NCBI GenBank assembly: GCA_018257865.1
Contig: JAEUBA010000057.1
Span: forward strand, 62,001-126,000
Reading direction: 5' to 3'
Length of the DNA stretch: 64,000 nt
Source: Stereocaulon alpinum
Taxonomy: Eukaryota; Ascomycota; Lecanoromycetes; Lecanorales; Stereocaulaceae
The position numbers were made by a program, and so were the translations under genes. Shown here piece by piece: positions 46,538 through 57,724 of this stretch. The notes under the pieces were generated by a model. The model worked only from the letters and a program-made list of their open reading frames with translations. It did not search any database and had not been told where the DNA came from. Within the stretch, counting starts at the first letter, position 1; each line of letters begins with the position of its first letter.

Positions 46538-47423
46538 TCAAACTAGATCTTCTGGAACAGTATACCCCGACCCCTCCGGACAAAACTTATACTTCTCAAT
46601 ATTCCTCATTCCCTCCACTGGCCGATCAGGCCTCCTATAACACGCCGTATGCTTCTTCGCCCATTCCTCCAGCACACTCCAATCCCGACATTGCCGATAC
46701 TGACCCACGCCCGAAACACCATCCATATCACGTTGCACCGCGCGTGGTGTGTCGTCTGCGTCACAGAGGACTTGCCTTCTGAGTGCGTCGAAGCAGTGAG
46801 CGATGTGGTGCCACTTTCTGCTTTGGGGTTCGTTGAGTTGGTATTCTCGTATGGAGATGTAGATGATTTTCTGAAGGGGGGTTAGTTTCTTTCGAGGGGT
46901 TTGAAGGGGGGTTAGGGGGGGATTGTACCAGGCAGTGGAGGTTATGGTAGCCGTGGAGGATGTAGATGCCTTTTGTTGCGTCCCAGGGGAAGCGTTGGGC
47001 TGAGAGGAGGTTCTTGGAGGCTGCGTAGTCGTCGGATAGGGCTATGACGCCGCTGTCTATGTCGATGTCGTGCCATAAGCTTGCTGTATGGGAAGAGTTT
47101 TGGTTGTCGCTGTAGGGAGTTTCCTCATAATACGGTTCAGTGAGATGTCTAGAGAGGGCAGCTACAGATATTTGGACTTTGTTAGATACACGTGGTTCTT
47201 CTGGACAATCGGACTGACCATATTCCGAAACTCGTTGAGAGCTATGTTGCTGCGTGGCGAATGACCAGAGGAGAGTACAGTTGAGACATGTCGACAAAAA
47301 CAACAGGAAGGTACACGCCCCTGAAAACGTGATAGGGAAACGTGGCTGGGTTGGTTTCTTCGCATCAACCAGCGGAGCAAGTGCAACGTCTTGTTCGTCA
47401 TGCAGAAGTCGTTCCTTCTCCAT
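46538..47423 (-). CDS. UstYa-family (DUF3328) oxidase, putative RiPP-modifying enzyme B
   Basis: Two exons (47423-46929, 46870-46538; 58-nt intron) join in frame to 275 residues. A single membrane helix (ITFSGACTFLLFLSTCLNCT) anchors the protein. The lumenal part carries both family motifs: HGYHNLHCL just before the intron and KWHHIAHCFDALRRQ after it. Near the C terminus come QYRQCRDWSVLEEWAKKH, typical of the family (C-R-D-W/F plus W-A), and a Cys-containing end. The intron sits directly after the first H-x-x-H-C motif, as in UstYa A, showing common ancestry. The gene is convergent with the precursor gene; their stops are only about 200 bp apart. A GTG-initiated extension to 47465 is less likely than the ATG at 47423. 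Confidence 0.92.
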
Positions 47424-48634
47424 GTTTCGATAGGTATAGTTGCAAACTTTTGTGGGACGTAACACCTAACGAACGAGAAGACATTGCCTAAGTGTGAAAT
47501 CCCCTACTTACAACGTTCTTTAAGTTTGCGCTCGCATTCTCTGGCACAACACTAGCCAAGATGCCAGTCCACGGTCCATTTGGACTAGCATATACCTACC
47601 TTACGTACCATCGTAGTTAAAGAGACACTACCTCTTTGTCGGCAATCGGTCAATTGGTATACACACGACGCTAGACTCAACTCTCCATCTGAATATGACA
47701 GTAACGGGAAGGAAGGCTTCCGGCCCTCCCTCGCTTCCGTCTTGTGGCATTGCATCAGCACGGTTCAAAACTAAAGCCGCGCCAATGATCAGTGATAGAG
47801 TGAGACATGTCGACAACGTTCAAGACTGAGTGCAAAGAATCAATTCGCGAGCATGACCGAACGTTGGAGAATAGCTGGAAGTATAAATCTTTCCCCTGTA
47901 AAGATGCCTGTCCTGTGCGTCAACACGAAACGGCTGAGAATCGGACTTCGTCAGCGATGACGTCGACATGGTGTTGCTTGCATTAGTCCCCAACTCAATG
48001 AACCACGAGAATTGATATCCGTGGATGGCCATGTCACGTCTATGTCATTCAGCATATGCGAGTTACAGCCCCATGAGCGGGGTGGTCCGACGAGCCGTAG
48101 GCTCGTGGAATCTGATTAGCTAGACACTAAGTTAACTCTTAAGGCCTATAAACGTCTTAGGGATCTACAGGCCAACTGCATCAGATCTGCCACATGGCTT
48201 TAAAGTAAACATTAACTTCAGCTTCTGTCCCGCCATCGCTAGGGCGCGTAGCGCGGCGCTCTAACTCTGGTTGCTATCCTCATTGGTTCGATCTGGTAGC
48301 GCCTAAGTGCTTAGGTAGGCGAACCATACTAACTCGACCAAACTTTGATAAACGAATCCATGCAACCACAACCTCGTCCTGACTATCCATGACGATCTTT
48401 CCCATTGCTAACGTTTGTGTCGCAGAATGGGGGCTGTTGTATGTCGCGAAAGTGTGATCCTGTTACGTCGCAGTGGGATGGCCCGCGATAGTCGTTGCTG
48501 CACAACTTATCTTAAATGCTATCCTTCTTAAATCCATTGGTTTCGTGAAATGCTTTGCCATAAAAGCTGCATTCTTACATCTACTTGCACATGTACTTGC
48601 TCTTTTCGAGCACAACGCATTTCCACGAGTCAAG
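47424..48634. other. Intergenic region between UstYa B and the rhodopsin-domain gene
   Basis: About 1.2 kb. A frame at 47628-47816 (minus) resembles a signal peptide followed by a short tail but lacks an ATG. The part from 48060 to 48330 includes inverted GC-rich pieces (GACGAGCCGTAGGCTCGTGG) and may be a repeat relic. No gene is supported. Confidence 0.45.
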
Positions 48635-50233
48635 ATGGGCTACTCCTTTGCACCAGTAAACGATCGCGATGGCCTTATTGCCATGTGTGTGATTTTCTCA
48701 ATCACCTCTACGACAGCAGTTGTTTTGCGATTCTACTCTCGCAAATTCAAGGGTTTGCGGTTTCAGGCAGATGATTGGTTGATAGCTGCCTCTTTGGTAA
48801 GTGCATGTTTTGAAGGTTGCTGTGCCGGTACGGTACTAACGATATGTCCTACCTAGATATTCGTCCTCGGCCTAAATGCCATGTTTCTTGCCGGTACACA
48901 CTGCAAACTCCGATCCTCGTGACGATGTCTGACATTCGTTGCGTTAGGATGTGTCCAAAGGGTCATCACAGGTCATTCGCCTGTCGTGAATGACTGGCCA
49001 ATCTCGACTCAGACAGAGCACATGGCGGAAAAGGTTCGTCTCGGAGATGCTTCAGTCGATTCACTATCGGCGCTCATACCGCTTTTAGTATAAGTATGGT
49101 TTCCAAACCACAGAAAAGATCGCTTTCGGCCTGATCAAATTGTCAATCTTGTTCCTATGGCGACGCATATTCGGTCACGTTCGCGCTTTCAACATAGCCA
49201 GCTGGATCATGATTGGGGTCATAGCTGCATGGAGCACAGCATTCTTCTTTGCAACAGTCTTTCAATGTGGAACGGAATGGGGACTCAATTGGGCACCAAT
49301 CGGCCTCTTCTTGACGCAATGTTCCAACACACTTAACATGCTGACTGTATTCACTGCGACTGATATTATTACTGATCTCCTCATCATTGCCATGCCGATC
49401 CCAATGGTGAGTCAAATGCCAATTGAGTCGCGAAATCCAAGCTGATATGTACTAGATCTGGTCGCTTCAGATGAGTGTTCGGCGAAAGTTTGCGATCAGC
49501 GCCATGTTCCTTGTTGGATTCTTGTGAGTACTCAAGAGCACCTGTGAGCTATATTTGACCATGTATACTAATATTGATAAAGTGCGATCGGTGCCGGTAT
49601 TGCACGCATGGTTGCATACCTTGTCACATCTTACGGTAAGATTCTATTGGCCCATGGAGAGAACCTTCAGATTGTTGACAAACGTACAGAGAAAGAATCG
49701 AATCCAGACTTCATCCGTAAGTCCTGTGATCGTTGTATCAGAGGTCTTTACTAATGACTGGTACTAGAGGACTTCACTATTTTTCTACTCTGGAGCCTTG
49801 TCGAGTTGAACGTAGCTATGATCTGTGCATGCCTACCGACTCTCCTTCCGGTCATAGCGAAGATACCTCGTAGCCTTAAAACATTCGACAGCTCGAAGAG
49901 ACTACTTTCATTCAGCTGGTTGCGGACCCAGCGAAGTCAGAGACGTCTGGACAGCGATTCTCACAGCAGTTCTAGCTCCAATACCCTGTAAGTCGAATCG
50001 GCCTTGCGCAATATCTTTCCATCCTTACAAATTCGCCGTTCGAAAATTGCTGACATGAAGATGTTCACAGTAACGAAAAGCCTCTTGGTCCTCAAGCAAA
50101 ACGTTTTGAACCTAGCATTGAGACCACTATCTCAACGATGCCCCACAACTTTTACATTGAGCATCACCCACAGACAGATCACAACATACTCGTACACAGC
50201 AACATTTCGCATCAAGATGACACCATGGTCTAG
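48635..50233 (+). CDS. Fungal rhodopsin-domain integral membrane protein
   Basis: Eight exons (48635-48796, 48857-48893, 48948-49033, 49095-49406, 49456-49523, 49583-49716, 49768-49987, 50071-50233) join in frame to 393 residues. The protein matches the fungal rhodopsin-type domain (PF20684-like): AVVLRFYSRKF and QADDWLIAASLIFVLG near the N terminus, TEKIAFGLIKLSILFLWRR in the middle, then several further helices and the conserved LWSLVELNVAMICACLPTLL before a hydrophilic, Ser-rich tail. The donor of intron 3 (GTTCGT) is unusual. The last exon is inferred from a CTGAC branch site and a CACAG acceptor; without it the protein would end at 49991. These proteins often sit beside secondary-metabolite genes, but their role is not known. 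Confidence 0.82.
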
Positions 50234-50633
50234 GCCTACCATCTGAGTTACACATGTATATGCACGAGAGAGCTGCCACGCAGAGGGTCGAAGATAACAG
50301 CAATGTAGAACATGATCAAACGTAGCGCTTGCATGTAATATACCGTATTTTAAACATCCAGGCGGCCAGCTGCCGCGGCTCGACCTGCAAGACCGTCAAT
50401 CTCTGCCTCTTAAGTGGGGTTTTAGGGCCTCAAGTTTCAATGCACCCCCGTAAGCGGTTATCTTCGCTGATAGCGCTGACGGCGACTTATGTCAAATACT
50501 TTTACCATAAATAAGACATAAGGCATTCATCGTCCACGCGACAAGGACATCAGCTCTTCCATCTCGCCAAGATCTCTTCGCGTAATCGCTTGTGACTTGA
50601 GACGCCATCACATCACAATTGTTTTTTCTTTAA
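50234..50633. other. Short intergenic region
   Basis: 400 bp between the rhodopsin-domain gene and the esterase gene in the same direction; nothing coding is seen. Confidence 0.5.
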
Positions 50634-52741
50634 ATGGCTTCCTGTCTCAGCATCGGTCGCCAGCCACTTGTAGTTCTTTTCATAGCCACGCTGGTCGTTC
50701 TCATAGCTATGTTACTGAACTCGACCTCGTTATCTCCATTCATTTTGTTCTCCAGCCAATTGAGCGACCCATACCCAATTGTCTTAAACACACGCACTGG
50801 AATTTCCTATCGTGGCATCACTGTAAACGGCATTGAGCATTTTCAAAACATATTCTATGCTGAAGATACGTCGGGGGCTAACCGCTTTGCCCCGCCGGTA
50901 CCGTACAATCCACCACGAGGTACCACGGTGGATGCTACAGCCGCTGGCGCCTGGTGTCCCCAGTTCGTAGGCGGAGCTCCGTTGCCTTTCACAAGCCCTA
51001 TCACCAATGTGAGCGAGCATTGTCTCAGCCTAAGGATTGCAAGATCCTCCGCTACAAGTGCATCTGCGAAGCTGCCAGTCCTGGTCTATATACACGGTGG
51101 TACGAGTTGCCCATGTTCGGGAGGACAAATGTTCCTCGCTGACTCAATTGTCAGGAGGTGATGCGCTTGGGAGTGCGTCCGATCAGCTTTATCAGCCAGA
51201 TGGCCTAGTCAGTCAGGCTGCATCCAATGGCCAGCCTGTAATTTATGTTGGAATCAATTATCGATTGGGAAGCGAGTCTCTCAATCTCAAGCTGGCTGTA
51301 TTTCGGGCAGGTACTGACGATTAGCATAGTATTCGGTTACGCCACCAACAAAGCATTGGTCGCTACGAAGCAAGCCAACGCTGGGCTGCGAGACCAGCGC
51401 GCTGCCTTCGAATGTAAGTACAACAATTACGGAAAAGTCATCTTTGCTAACGCGGGAAGGGGTACGCGACAATATTGGAGCTTTTGGGGGTGATCCTGGC
51501 AACATCGTCGCCGTGGGACAAAGTGTTGGCGCACTGTCTATTGGTTTGCATCTTGTTTCATACTCAGGAACGAAAGGCGTGCCATTCCAGAAAGCAATGT
51601 AAGGTCGCTTTCACCCAACACCGGGATTCAGTGCTGAGAGTACTTGAAGGATGATGTCCGGTGCATCTGGAACGAACTTCAACATTATGAGTGATCTTGT
51701 AGCAGGTAACACCGCGACTGTGGCTAGATCCGTGGGGTGTACCCAAAACCCAGACTCTCAAGCAACATTGGACTGCTTACGAAACGTTCCTCTCGAGACG
51801 CTAATGGAGGTTTCCGTGGATCTTGCTCGCCGAACAAGACCACCTTTCGGCGAGCTTGCCTTTTATCCCAGCTACGACGGCGACTTCATTCCGGATCGGC
51901 CGTCTGTGCTACTTCGGAAAGGAGCATTCGTCAAAGGCATGCCTCTGAGAATTGTTGAAATCTTCGTAGATACTGATTATGCGTAGGTATACCCCTAATA
52001 GGATCCTGGGTTACCAACGACGGCGCCTGGTACGCTCAGCCAACAATCAACGACGACGCCTCAGTCCTTGCAAGCTTCCAAACATTCATTCTTGGTTTAT
52101 CGCAGGCTTCACTAAAACGTATTCTCGCTCTCTACCCCGTTTCCGACTTTACCCACCTCGTCCGCCCTAACGAGCCAGCAACAGCACAGTATTACCGGGC
52201 AGCGCAGATGAACCGCGATCTCTGGTTTACCTGCCCAGTCATCGACTTTACTTGGCAGTACACGCGAGTCGGCGGCTCGAAGAACGTCAGACTGTACGAC
52301 ATGGATCAGACAAAGTTCGGCCCAATATTCAGATACATGGGCGTTCCTCAGTGGCGCGTCAGCCACCTCTCTGATCTCCCGTACTTCTTCAACGAAGACG
52401 TTGCCGCTGGTGGCGACAACAGCCCCCCTCAGCGGGCCCTGTCTGCTTTGTTAAGTGGAAGTGCTGCCGCATTTGCCCACACGGGTGATCCCACAATTTC
52501 TAGAGGCAAGACTTTGCGAGATTGGCCCATAGCGTACCCAGACCAGAGCAGGCAGGCGTTGAGTCAAGTATATCCGGACAGCTTCGATGTCTACGTCATA
52601 GGAGGACCCGAAGGGAATGGACCCGCTACCGTCAGTTCTCGAGGCGCGGCTTCATCGGCACGAGAGCAGGCTTTGGCGCGGGAAAAGGTGATAGAGCGAT
52701 GTTCTTTTATCAACTCGATCTTGGCAGAGATTGGTGTCTGA
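50634..52741 (+). CDS. Type B carboxylesterase/lipase-family protein, membrane-anchored; one junction unresolved
   Basis: Exons 50634-51099, 51155-51271, 51330-51413, 51460-51598 and a fifth from 51650 join in frame; the last part runs 52002-52741. An N-terminal anchor (LVVLFIATLVVLIAMLLN) precedes the alpha/beta-hydrolase fold: LPVLVYIHGGGDALGSASDQ, VIYVGINYRLGIFGYATN, RDNIGAFGGDPGNI, nucleophile elbow VGQSVGAL (catalytic Ser), WVTNDGAWYAQPT and a likely catalytic His in AAFAHTGDP. The second intron (51272-51329) begins with GC. Between the fifth and last exons (about 51937-52001) the frame changes and no GT donor is in the right phase; only a weak GC donor after FVKG would work, so a frameshift is possible. 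Its substrate is unknown. It may be part of the peptide cluster or an unrelated neighbour. Confidence 0.75.
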
Positions 52742-53937
52742 GGTCATCTCGAGAACTCAGCATGGTATGAAACGGGATTTGAGGAAATACTACGAGCCTC
52801 ATGTCATACGCGCCGCAACAAGTTTCTGGCTAGGGGCAAGATTGGGGAGGAGGGCCGTGTTCAGTCATCCACGTACATAAAGCACTAAACAGAGAATGCA
52901 ACTGGCATTCCAAAGTCCTGTATATGACTCTCCGATATCTCTTCCGACGCCCTTCCATAGCATTGGGGTATCAACGTATTGGTCGACACGTAGCCACGGA
53001 AAAAACAACCAACCATTACAATTTGAGACCTGTCAGTATCAGCGTAAAAGAAGCACAAAGCATACCCCATTAACCACCATCCCCCTCACCTACAACTCCA
53101 GGACTACAACACCTCCCATCAAAACACCCACTCACCATTAAGCCTCCTTCCTCAATACCATGACAGCAAATCCTTCAAAAAGACTAGGAAGTACATCCAC
53201 CCTGCATATAAGCGTGCAAGTTCCGCCGTCCTTAGGTCAGTTCAACGCTTACTGTGAATAGTATTGCTAGTCACCAGCTTGTAATCGCAGGTTACCAGCG
53301 CTGGCTGCATGACCCTGCGCTCCCTTCCGTCCATCACCACGAAATGTAAGGATATTCCATAGAATGTCAGTAGCTCTGACGGATGACTGGATCCTAGACC
53401 AGCAGAAGAGTATGGAGAGTGGATGCTATAGAGGTGAGAGGGTGGGTGCTCCGAATACAGGATCGAGGATGGGTTGTATTCTGGTAAGTTTCGCATGGGT
53501 ATGATTACGCGTGTAGATCTCGTTCTCTATGGAAGTTCTTCCTGAGGTACAGCAGTGACAGAGGTTCACTTTTATTCAAAGAGAGAGAGAGAATTTTCGA
53601 GGACGAGTTTGTTGTCGCTTGGGCACTTTGTCTGTGCAGGCAAGGTGAAAAGAGCGTTTTGGTGTTGGGGGTCTGGGAGTATTTAGTGGTTGCCTCCGCA
53701 GGTAGATTTCGTCTGTTCATCTCGTGGACAGAATATCCCGAGTTCAAGCCGCTCACAGAAAGCCGCAGAAGGTAATACTCAGTATGTGTTTGGGAAGAGG
53801 GCTTAAAAGTGCAAGGCCGCGAATCATAGAAGCCAGTCTATACTCAAGACGTTGGTCACGAAGTAAGATTCATGGCGGAATCAAGATACCTTTTGAATCT
53901 GAAGTGAGTATATTCTCCATCTGTTGGTCGTCTAATC
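52742..53937. other. Intergenic region, no gene supported
   Basis: About 1.2 kb with only short overlapping frames (52896-53141, 53242-53496, 53505-53756) and a short GA-dinucleotide run near 53580. Confidence 0.5.
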
Positions 53938-54942
53938 TTACGAGCCAGATGAGCCCAGCTTGAATTCCACCGACCTTCTAACCTCCATTACAGAATTGAC
54001 AGCGTCATCCGGAACTGCCATGTCTGGCCACCAGTATCTCATATCAGGAGTCCTCAGAGCTTTTGTGCAAGCCCAAAGCGCATGGCGCCACTCCTTCATT
54101 TCAACATAAGCCACGGCGAGGCCTGCAGCTGCTTGAAAGATAAATACTAGCAGTCTGCACCACAGTCTAGTTTGATCAGAACGATCCCCCATGTAAGCAG
54201 GGCTACCACGGCAATGGCTGTGTCTGAAAAGCCAAGCGGCTCTGAAGGCTTTGTTGTAAGCAATACCTGCACGAACATATTCAGATTCCCCTAGATATTG
54301 TAGTCCCTCCCGCGTAAGCGATTGCACGTATTCCACCGCATCCTTTGGTGACATGTCCACGGGGTCAAGAATGTTGGCTTGAAGTTCGGCTGGCAAATTG
54401 TCGTCATAAGTGCCATAGATAGATAGCCTGTTTGCTCTCCACAGACTCTTGAAGCTTGCGAGCAAGATCTTCCGCAGTGAGATGGCGTGAGGTGGAGCGG
54501 AGAATGACGCACACAGATAGAAGTGAACGGCAAAGCGAGCTGCTCGAATTGTTGGCAGCCAAAGAAGATCACATAACGTAGGAAGGTCCTCCGAAGCTAT
54601 GATAAAGTAATACAGGTTCCCTGGGGCAGGCTGTGGAGTACTGATTGACATGCCGAGACTGTATACCTGGCTCGTATGGCGCACACTGAAAGTCGGGACA
54701 CCGAACCTAGTGAGGCTTGCCTGCAATTTCGATTTGTCAGTGACGACGCGCACGAATGAGTTGCCGTGATAGAGGACTGGCCGAGCCTCATCGCGGATGA
54801 GCTGACAGGTCTGCAAGATGGCCGGCTGAAGGTCATAGTAGCCCATGCCTTGGAAAGGAGTAGTCCGTTTGGTACTATGAGTTGAGAGAAGATGTTGATA
54901 GACTATTCGACGTAGTTCGTTAGGTAGTTTCAAAGAACGCAT
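53938..54942 (-). CDS. F-box-like hypothetical protein (334 aa)
   Basis: One uninterrupted frame from ATG 54942. The N terminus (LKLPNELRRIVYQHLLS) is a short F-box-like helix pair, followed by ILQTCQLIRDEARPVLYHGN, the pattern of fungal F-box/2EXR-type proteins in which a cysteine-containing helix precedes a beta strand. The C-terminal half is helical, with a TPR-like pair (ESEYVRAGIAYNKAFRAAWL and GLAVAYVEMKEWRHALWACT). Such proteins are abundant and fast-evolving in Pezizomycotina; a role as an SCF adaptor is possible but unproven. No signal peptide is present and no intron is needed. Confidence 0.7.
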   Translation of the reverse strand: MRSLKLPNELRRIVYQHLLSTHSTKRTTPFQGMGYYDLQPAILQTCQLIRDEARPVLYHGNSFVRVVTDKSKLQASLTRFGVPTFSVRHTSQVYSLGMSISTPQPAPGNLYYFIIASEDLPTLCDLLWLPTIRAARFAVHFYLCASFSAPPHAISLRKILLASFKSLWRANRLSIYGTYDDNLPAELQANILDPVDMSPKDAVEYVQSLTREGLQYLGESEYVRAGIAYNKAFRAAWLFRHSHCRGSPAYMGDRSDQTRLWCRLLVFIFQAAAGLAVAYVEMKEWRHALWACTKALRTPDMRYWWPDMAVPDDAVNSVMEVRRSVEFKLGSSGS

Positions 54943-56531
54943 TTGGTATTCCAGCCATCTTCAAGGACATGAGGTAGGTTCTGCCAAGGTATGACGAACT
55001 CGGAAGATGGGTACCGGCCTAGTTAGAATGTTGGATAGAAAGAATTGTGTGAAACGTGCGAGGAAGGAAGTGTATACCCCATGTTTTCACATGCAAAATC
55101 AAAGCAGATTTTTTTGCAAAAACCGTAGGTATTGCAAGTTGACATGTGATTTTGACATCTGCCGAGGATCGCAACCACATAATGGTAACCACATATTGTT
55201 GTGGTACATGACATTAGACCACATGAGGTGGCAGGAGGGGACGATGGTGTGAGGTCCACAGGGACTGTAGAGACACGGCAGACTTTTGACGACTAAAGGC
55301 AAGCGAATAGGAACATGGTCGTGCTCGTGCTCATCTACCACGGCAGCACCGACGAGCTCGCCTTAGAAGGCGAACCCCAGCAATTCATCAAGAACAACGT
55401 TGACGAGATATTCTCTCACTTCAAGGCTCGTCGCAACGGCGCCAAAATGCTAGCTGACCCATCGCGCTATCGTTGGCAGGCACAAGATCCTGAGAGACCT
55501 CCCAACCCTAGCTGCGGACATTGGGACATCAAACGTATCATACAAGGTCGAGAATAATTGCTCTGTGTAGAACCACCGCATATTGATCAGTTCCCAGAGA
55601 AATTGAATCTTTCGGCCTTGCCAAATTCGGTCCGAATGCCAAAGGTTGATCTCTTACGAAGCCTTTACTTCTACCTCATAGACCGAGATGTGGGTCGAAA
55701 AGGCATAAGGAAGCTATGAAGCAGTTGAAAGCCATGCAGGCTAGACACAGGCCTCTGGGTCGATATGTGCAAACGAAAGAGCTCACAAGACGTCCGAGCA
55801 TCATAGCTACACGTCCTCTGGTAAAGGTCCCGCTATGATATCGAACCAGTTGCATGGCTTCCGAAACTTGTAATTGTCGTGATACTTAAGTTGAAGCAAG
55901 TACATGAGCCGCTAGACGCCGAGAAGGCTCGAAAGCCCTCATACGCTGCCACCATGTGGAAGCACGTCAGACGTGGAGGTTTTCCAAGTGTTCTCCTGAC
56001 CCGAACGGACTCCCCAAAGGACATGACGTAGACCACGCATACAGATGGAGTCGTAGGACTTACCAAGCAAAAGGACTCGTAAGGGCTGGCAGTCTTTCCT
56101 TTGACTGTGTGGACTAATCATTACTGCTTGTAAGCAATGGGAAGCTTTTGAATAATCTTGATGGCCACATGTGTATATGAATCAGATCGCAGCCGCGGAA
56201 GTTGACATGAAGAAGTGTAATAAAAGGTTTCGTGGTGGACTGAGGTTAAACTGATATACTGGTTCCCAAAACGGAAAGTAGATGGGGTGGAAGTCGCGGA
56301 CATGCTTATGCTTTTATTCATATAGAGCTACCACTTCAAGACACCCTCAAAAATGTCACAAGGCTTTCTTGCTCGGACGAGTGCCGTTACTGGGCTGGAG
56401 AGAGAGATCCACTGATACTAGAACATGAGTTCACGTGACACATGCGAGGCATCTCCACTCCTAAAATCCGATCATCACTTTCCTGCCTTCAACACGTTTT
56501 CCACTCCAAACTAGGTGCACCGCACATCAAG
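54943..56531. other. Intergenic tract with one doubtful small frame
   Basis: About 1.6 kb. A plus-strand frame at 55315-55557 (80 codons, ATG start) encodes a hydrophilic peptide ending CGHWDIKRIIQGRE; I see no support from splicing or similarity. The remainder has only chance frames. Confidence 0.4.
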
Positions 56532-57724
56532 ATGTCTGCGCCATTGCTTCTGTCCAACATACCTACAGTCTCCGATCTCTACAAAGACGGGCAGCTCCAG
56601 CCTGCCTCCACTGACTCCAAAGATGCATCTCTTCCGACGCCATCTTCGGCACTGAACTCCAAGGTCTCATTGATTCGCGCTTCAATCACCACACTCGCAA
56701 CGACTTCTATCGTCAATGCCGCCAACAACTCTCTACTTGGTGGAGGCGGCGTCGTAAGTCTACACTCACCCCGTTCATGTACGTCTATACAAGCCGCTAG
56801 AGAACTGCACCCGATGATTGCTATCCAAAGGACCTCAAGCTAATACCCGGCTCCTAGGACGGTGCCATCCACTCCGCTGCTGGACGTTCCCTCTACGACG
56901 AATGCAAGACCCTCGACGGCTGTGATACCGGCTCCGCTAAAATCACCTCTGGGCACAACCTCCCCTGCAGCTACATTATCCACTCCGTTGGCCCAGTATA
57001 TCACCGCGCCAAAAGGGTTTCCGCAGATCATCCCGCCGAGCTACTACGATCATGTTACAAGACAAGTCTGGACTTGGCAGCAAAGAAAGGGGGCAGCATT
57101 GCATTTAGTTGCTTGAGCACAGGGATTTATGGATATCCGAGTGGGGAGGCAGCAGAGGTGGCGGGCAAAGAAGTCAGGAGATGGCTGGAGGAGGACGAAA
57201 AGAGAGAAGGTGGTGGAAGATTGGCAAGGGTAGTGTTTTGTTGCTTCGAGATGAAGGACGTGAGAGCTTATACGGAGTGGTTGCCGTAAGTGATCCAGCG
57301 TGCAATAGGCAATGGAATGTCGGCTTACTGGACTTTCACTAACATCTTGATACTGTCTAGCAAGATCTTCCCGCCCACCGCCGAGGAGCTGCCAGCTCAA
57401 GAACTGGAAACAGAAGCAGAGAAGGGAACAGGCCACACCAGCGAGGCAGTAAGCAAGGATACCACCGCAATCGAACCGTCCTCGAAGAAGCTCAAACCTG
57501 AATCAGAAGCTGTAGATGAAGGCTGGGAACCAATCGAAAAGCCTAGCGAGACGACATCGGAGAAGACTACAGATATCAGTGAAGAAGGCGAGAAAGTCGA
57601 GGCGCCCGACTTGGCTGGGAGTGATGGAGAGAAAATTGAGAAGCCGGAGCCAAGGAATGCATTGGAAGAAGCTGCTATCAGTGGGAAGGTGTTACCCGAA
57701 AATACGCTCGGAAAGGACTGGTAG
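56532..57724 (+). CDS. Macro-domain protein (ADP-ribosyl hydrolase / O-acetyl-ADP-ribose deacetylase type) with acidic tail
   Basis: Three exons (56532-56753, 56858-57285, 57361-57724) give 337 residues. The macro domain has the ADP-ribose-binding features of the MacroD type: [22 protein letters not shown]-like region across the first intron, CYIIHSVGP-type strand (here CSYIIHSVGPVYH), and the loop SCLSTGIYGYPSGEAAEVAG. The domain removes ADP-ribose from acidic residues or hydrolyses O-acetyl-ADP-ribose. The C-terminal ~120 residues are acidic and Glu/Pro/Lys-rich with repeated EKPE/EKxE elements and look disordered. An in-frame ATG at 56442 would add 30 residues with Arg, Lys and Ser but no acidic residue, like a mitochondrial presequence, so dual starts are possible. 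Confidence 0.88.

Noticed and set aside
47628..47816. Small secreted peptide next to the RiPP locus
   Set aside because: The frame begins with TTG; the only in-frame ATG lies after the hydrophobic segment, so there is no usable signal peptide.
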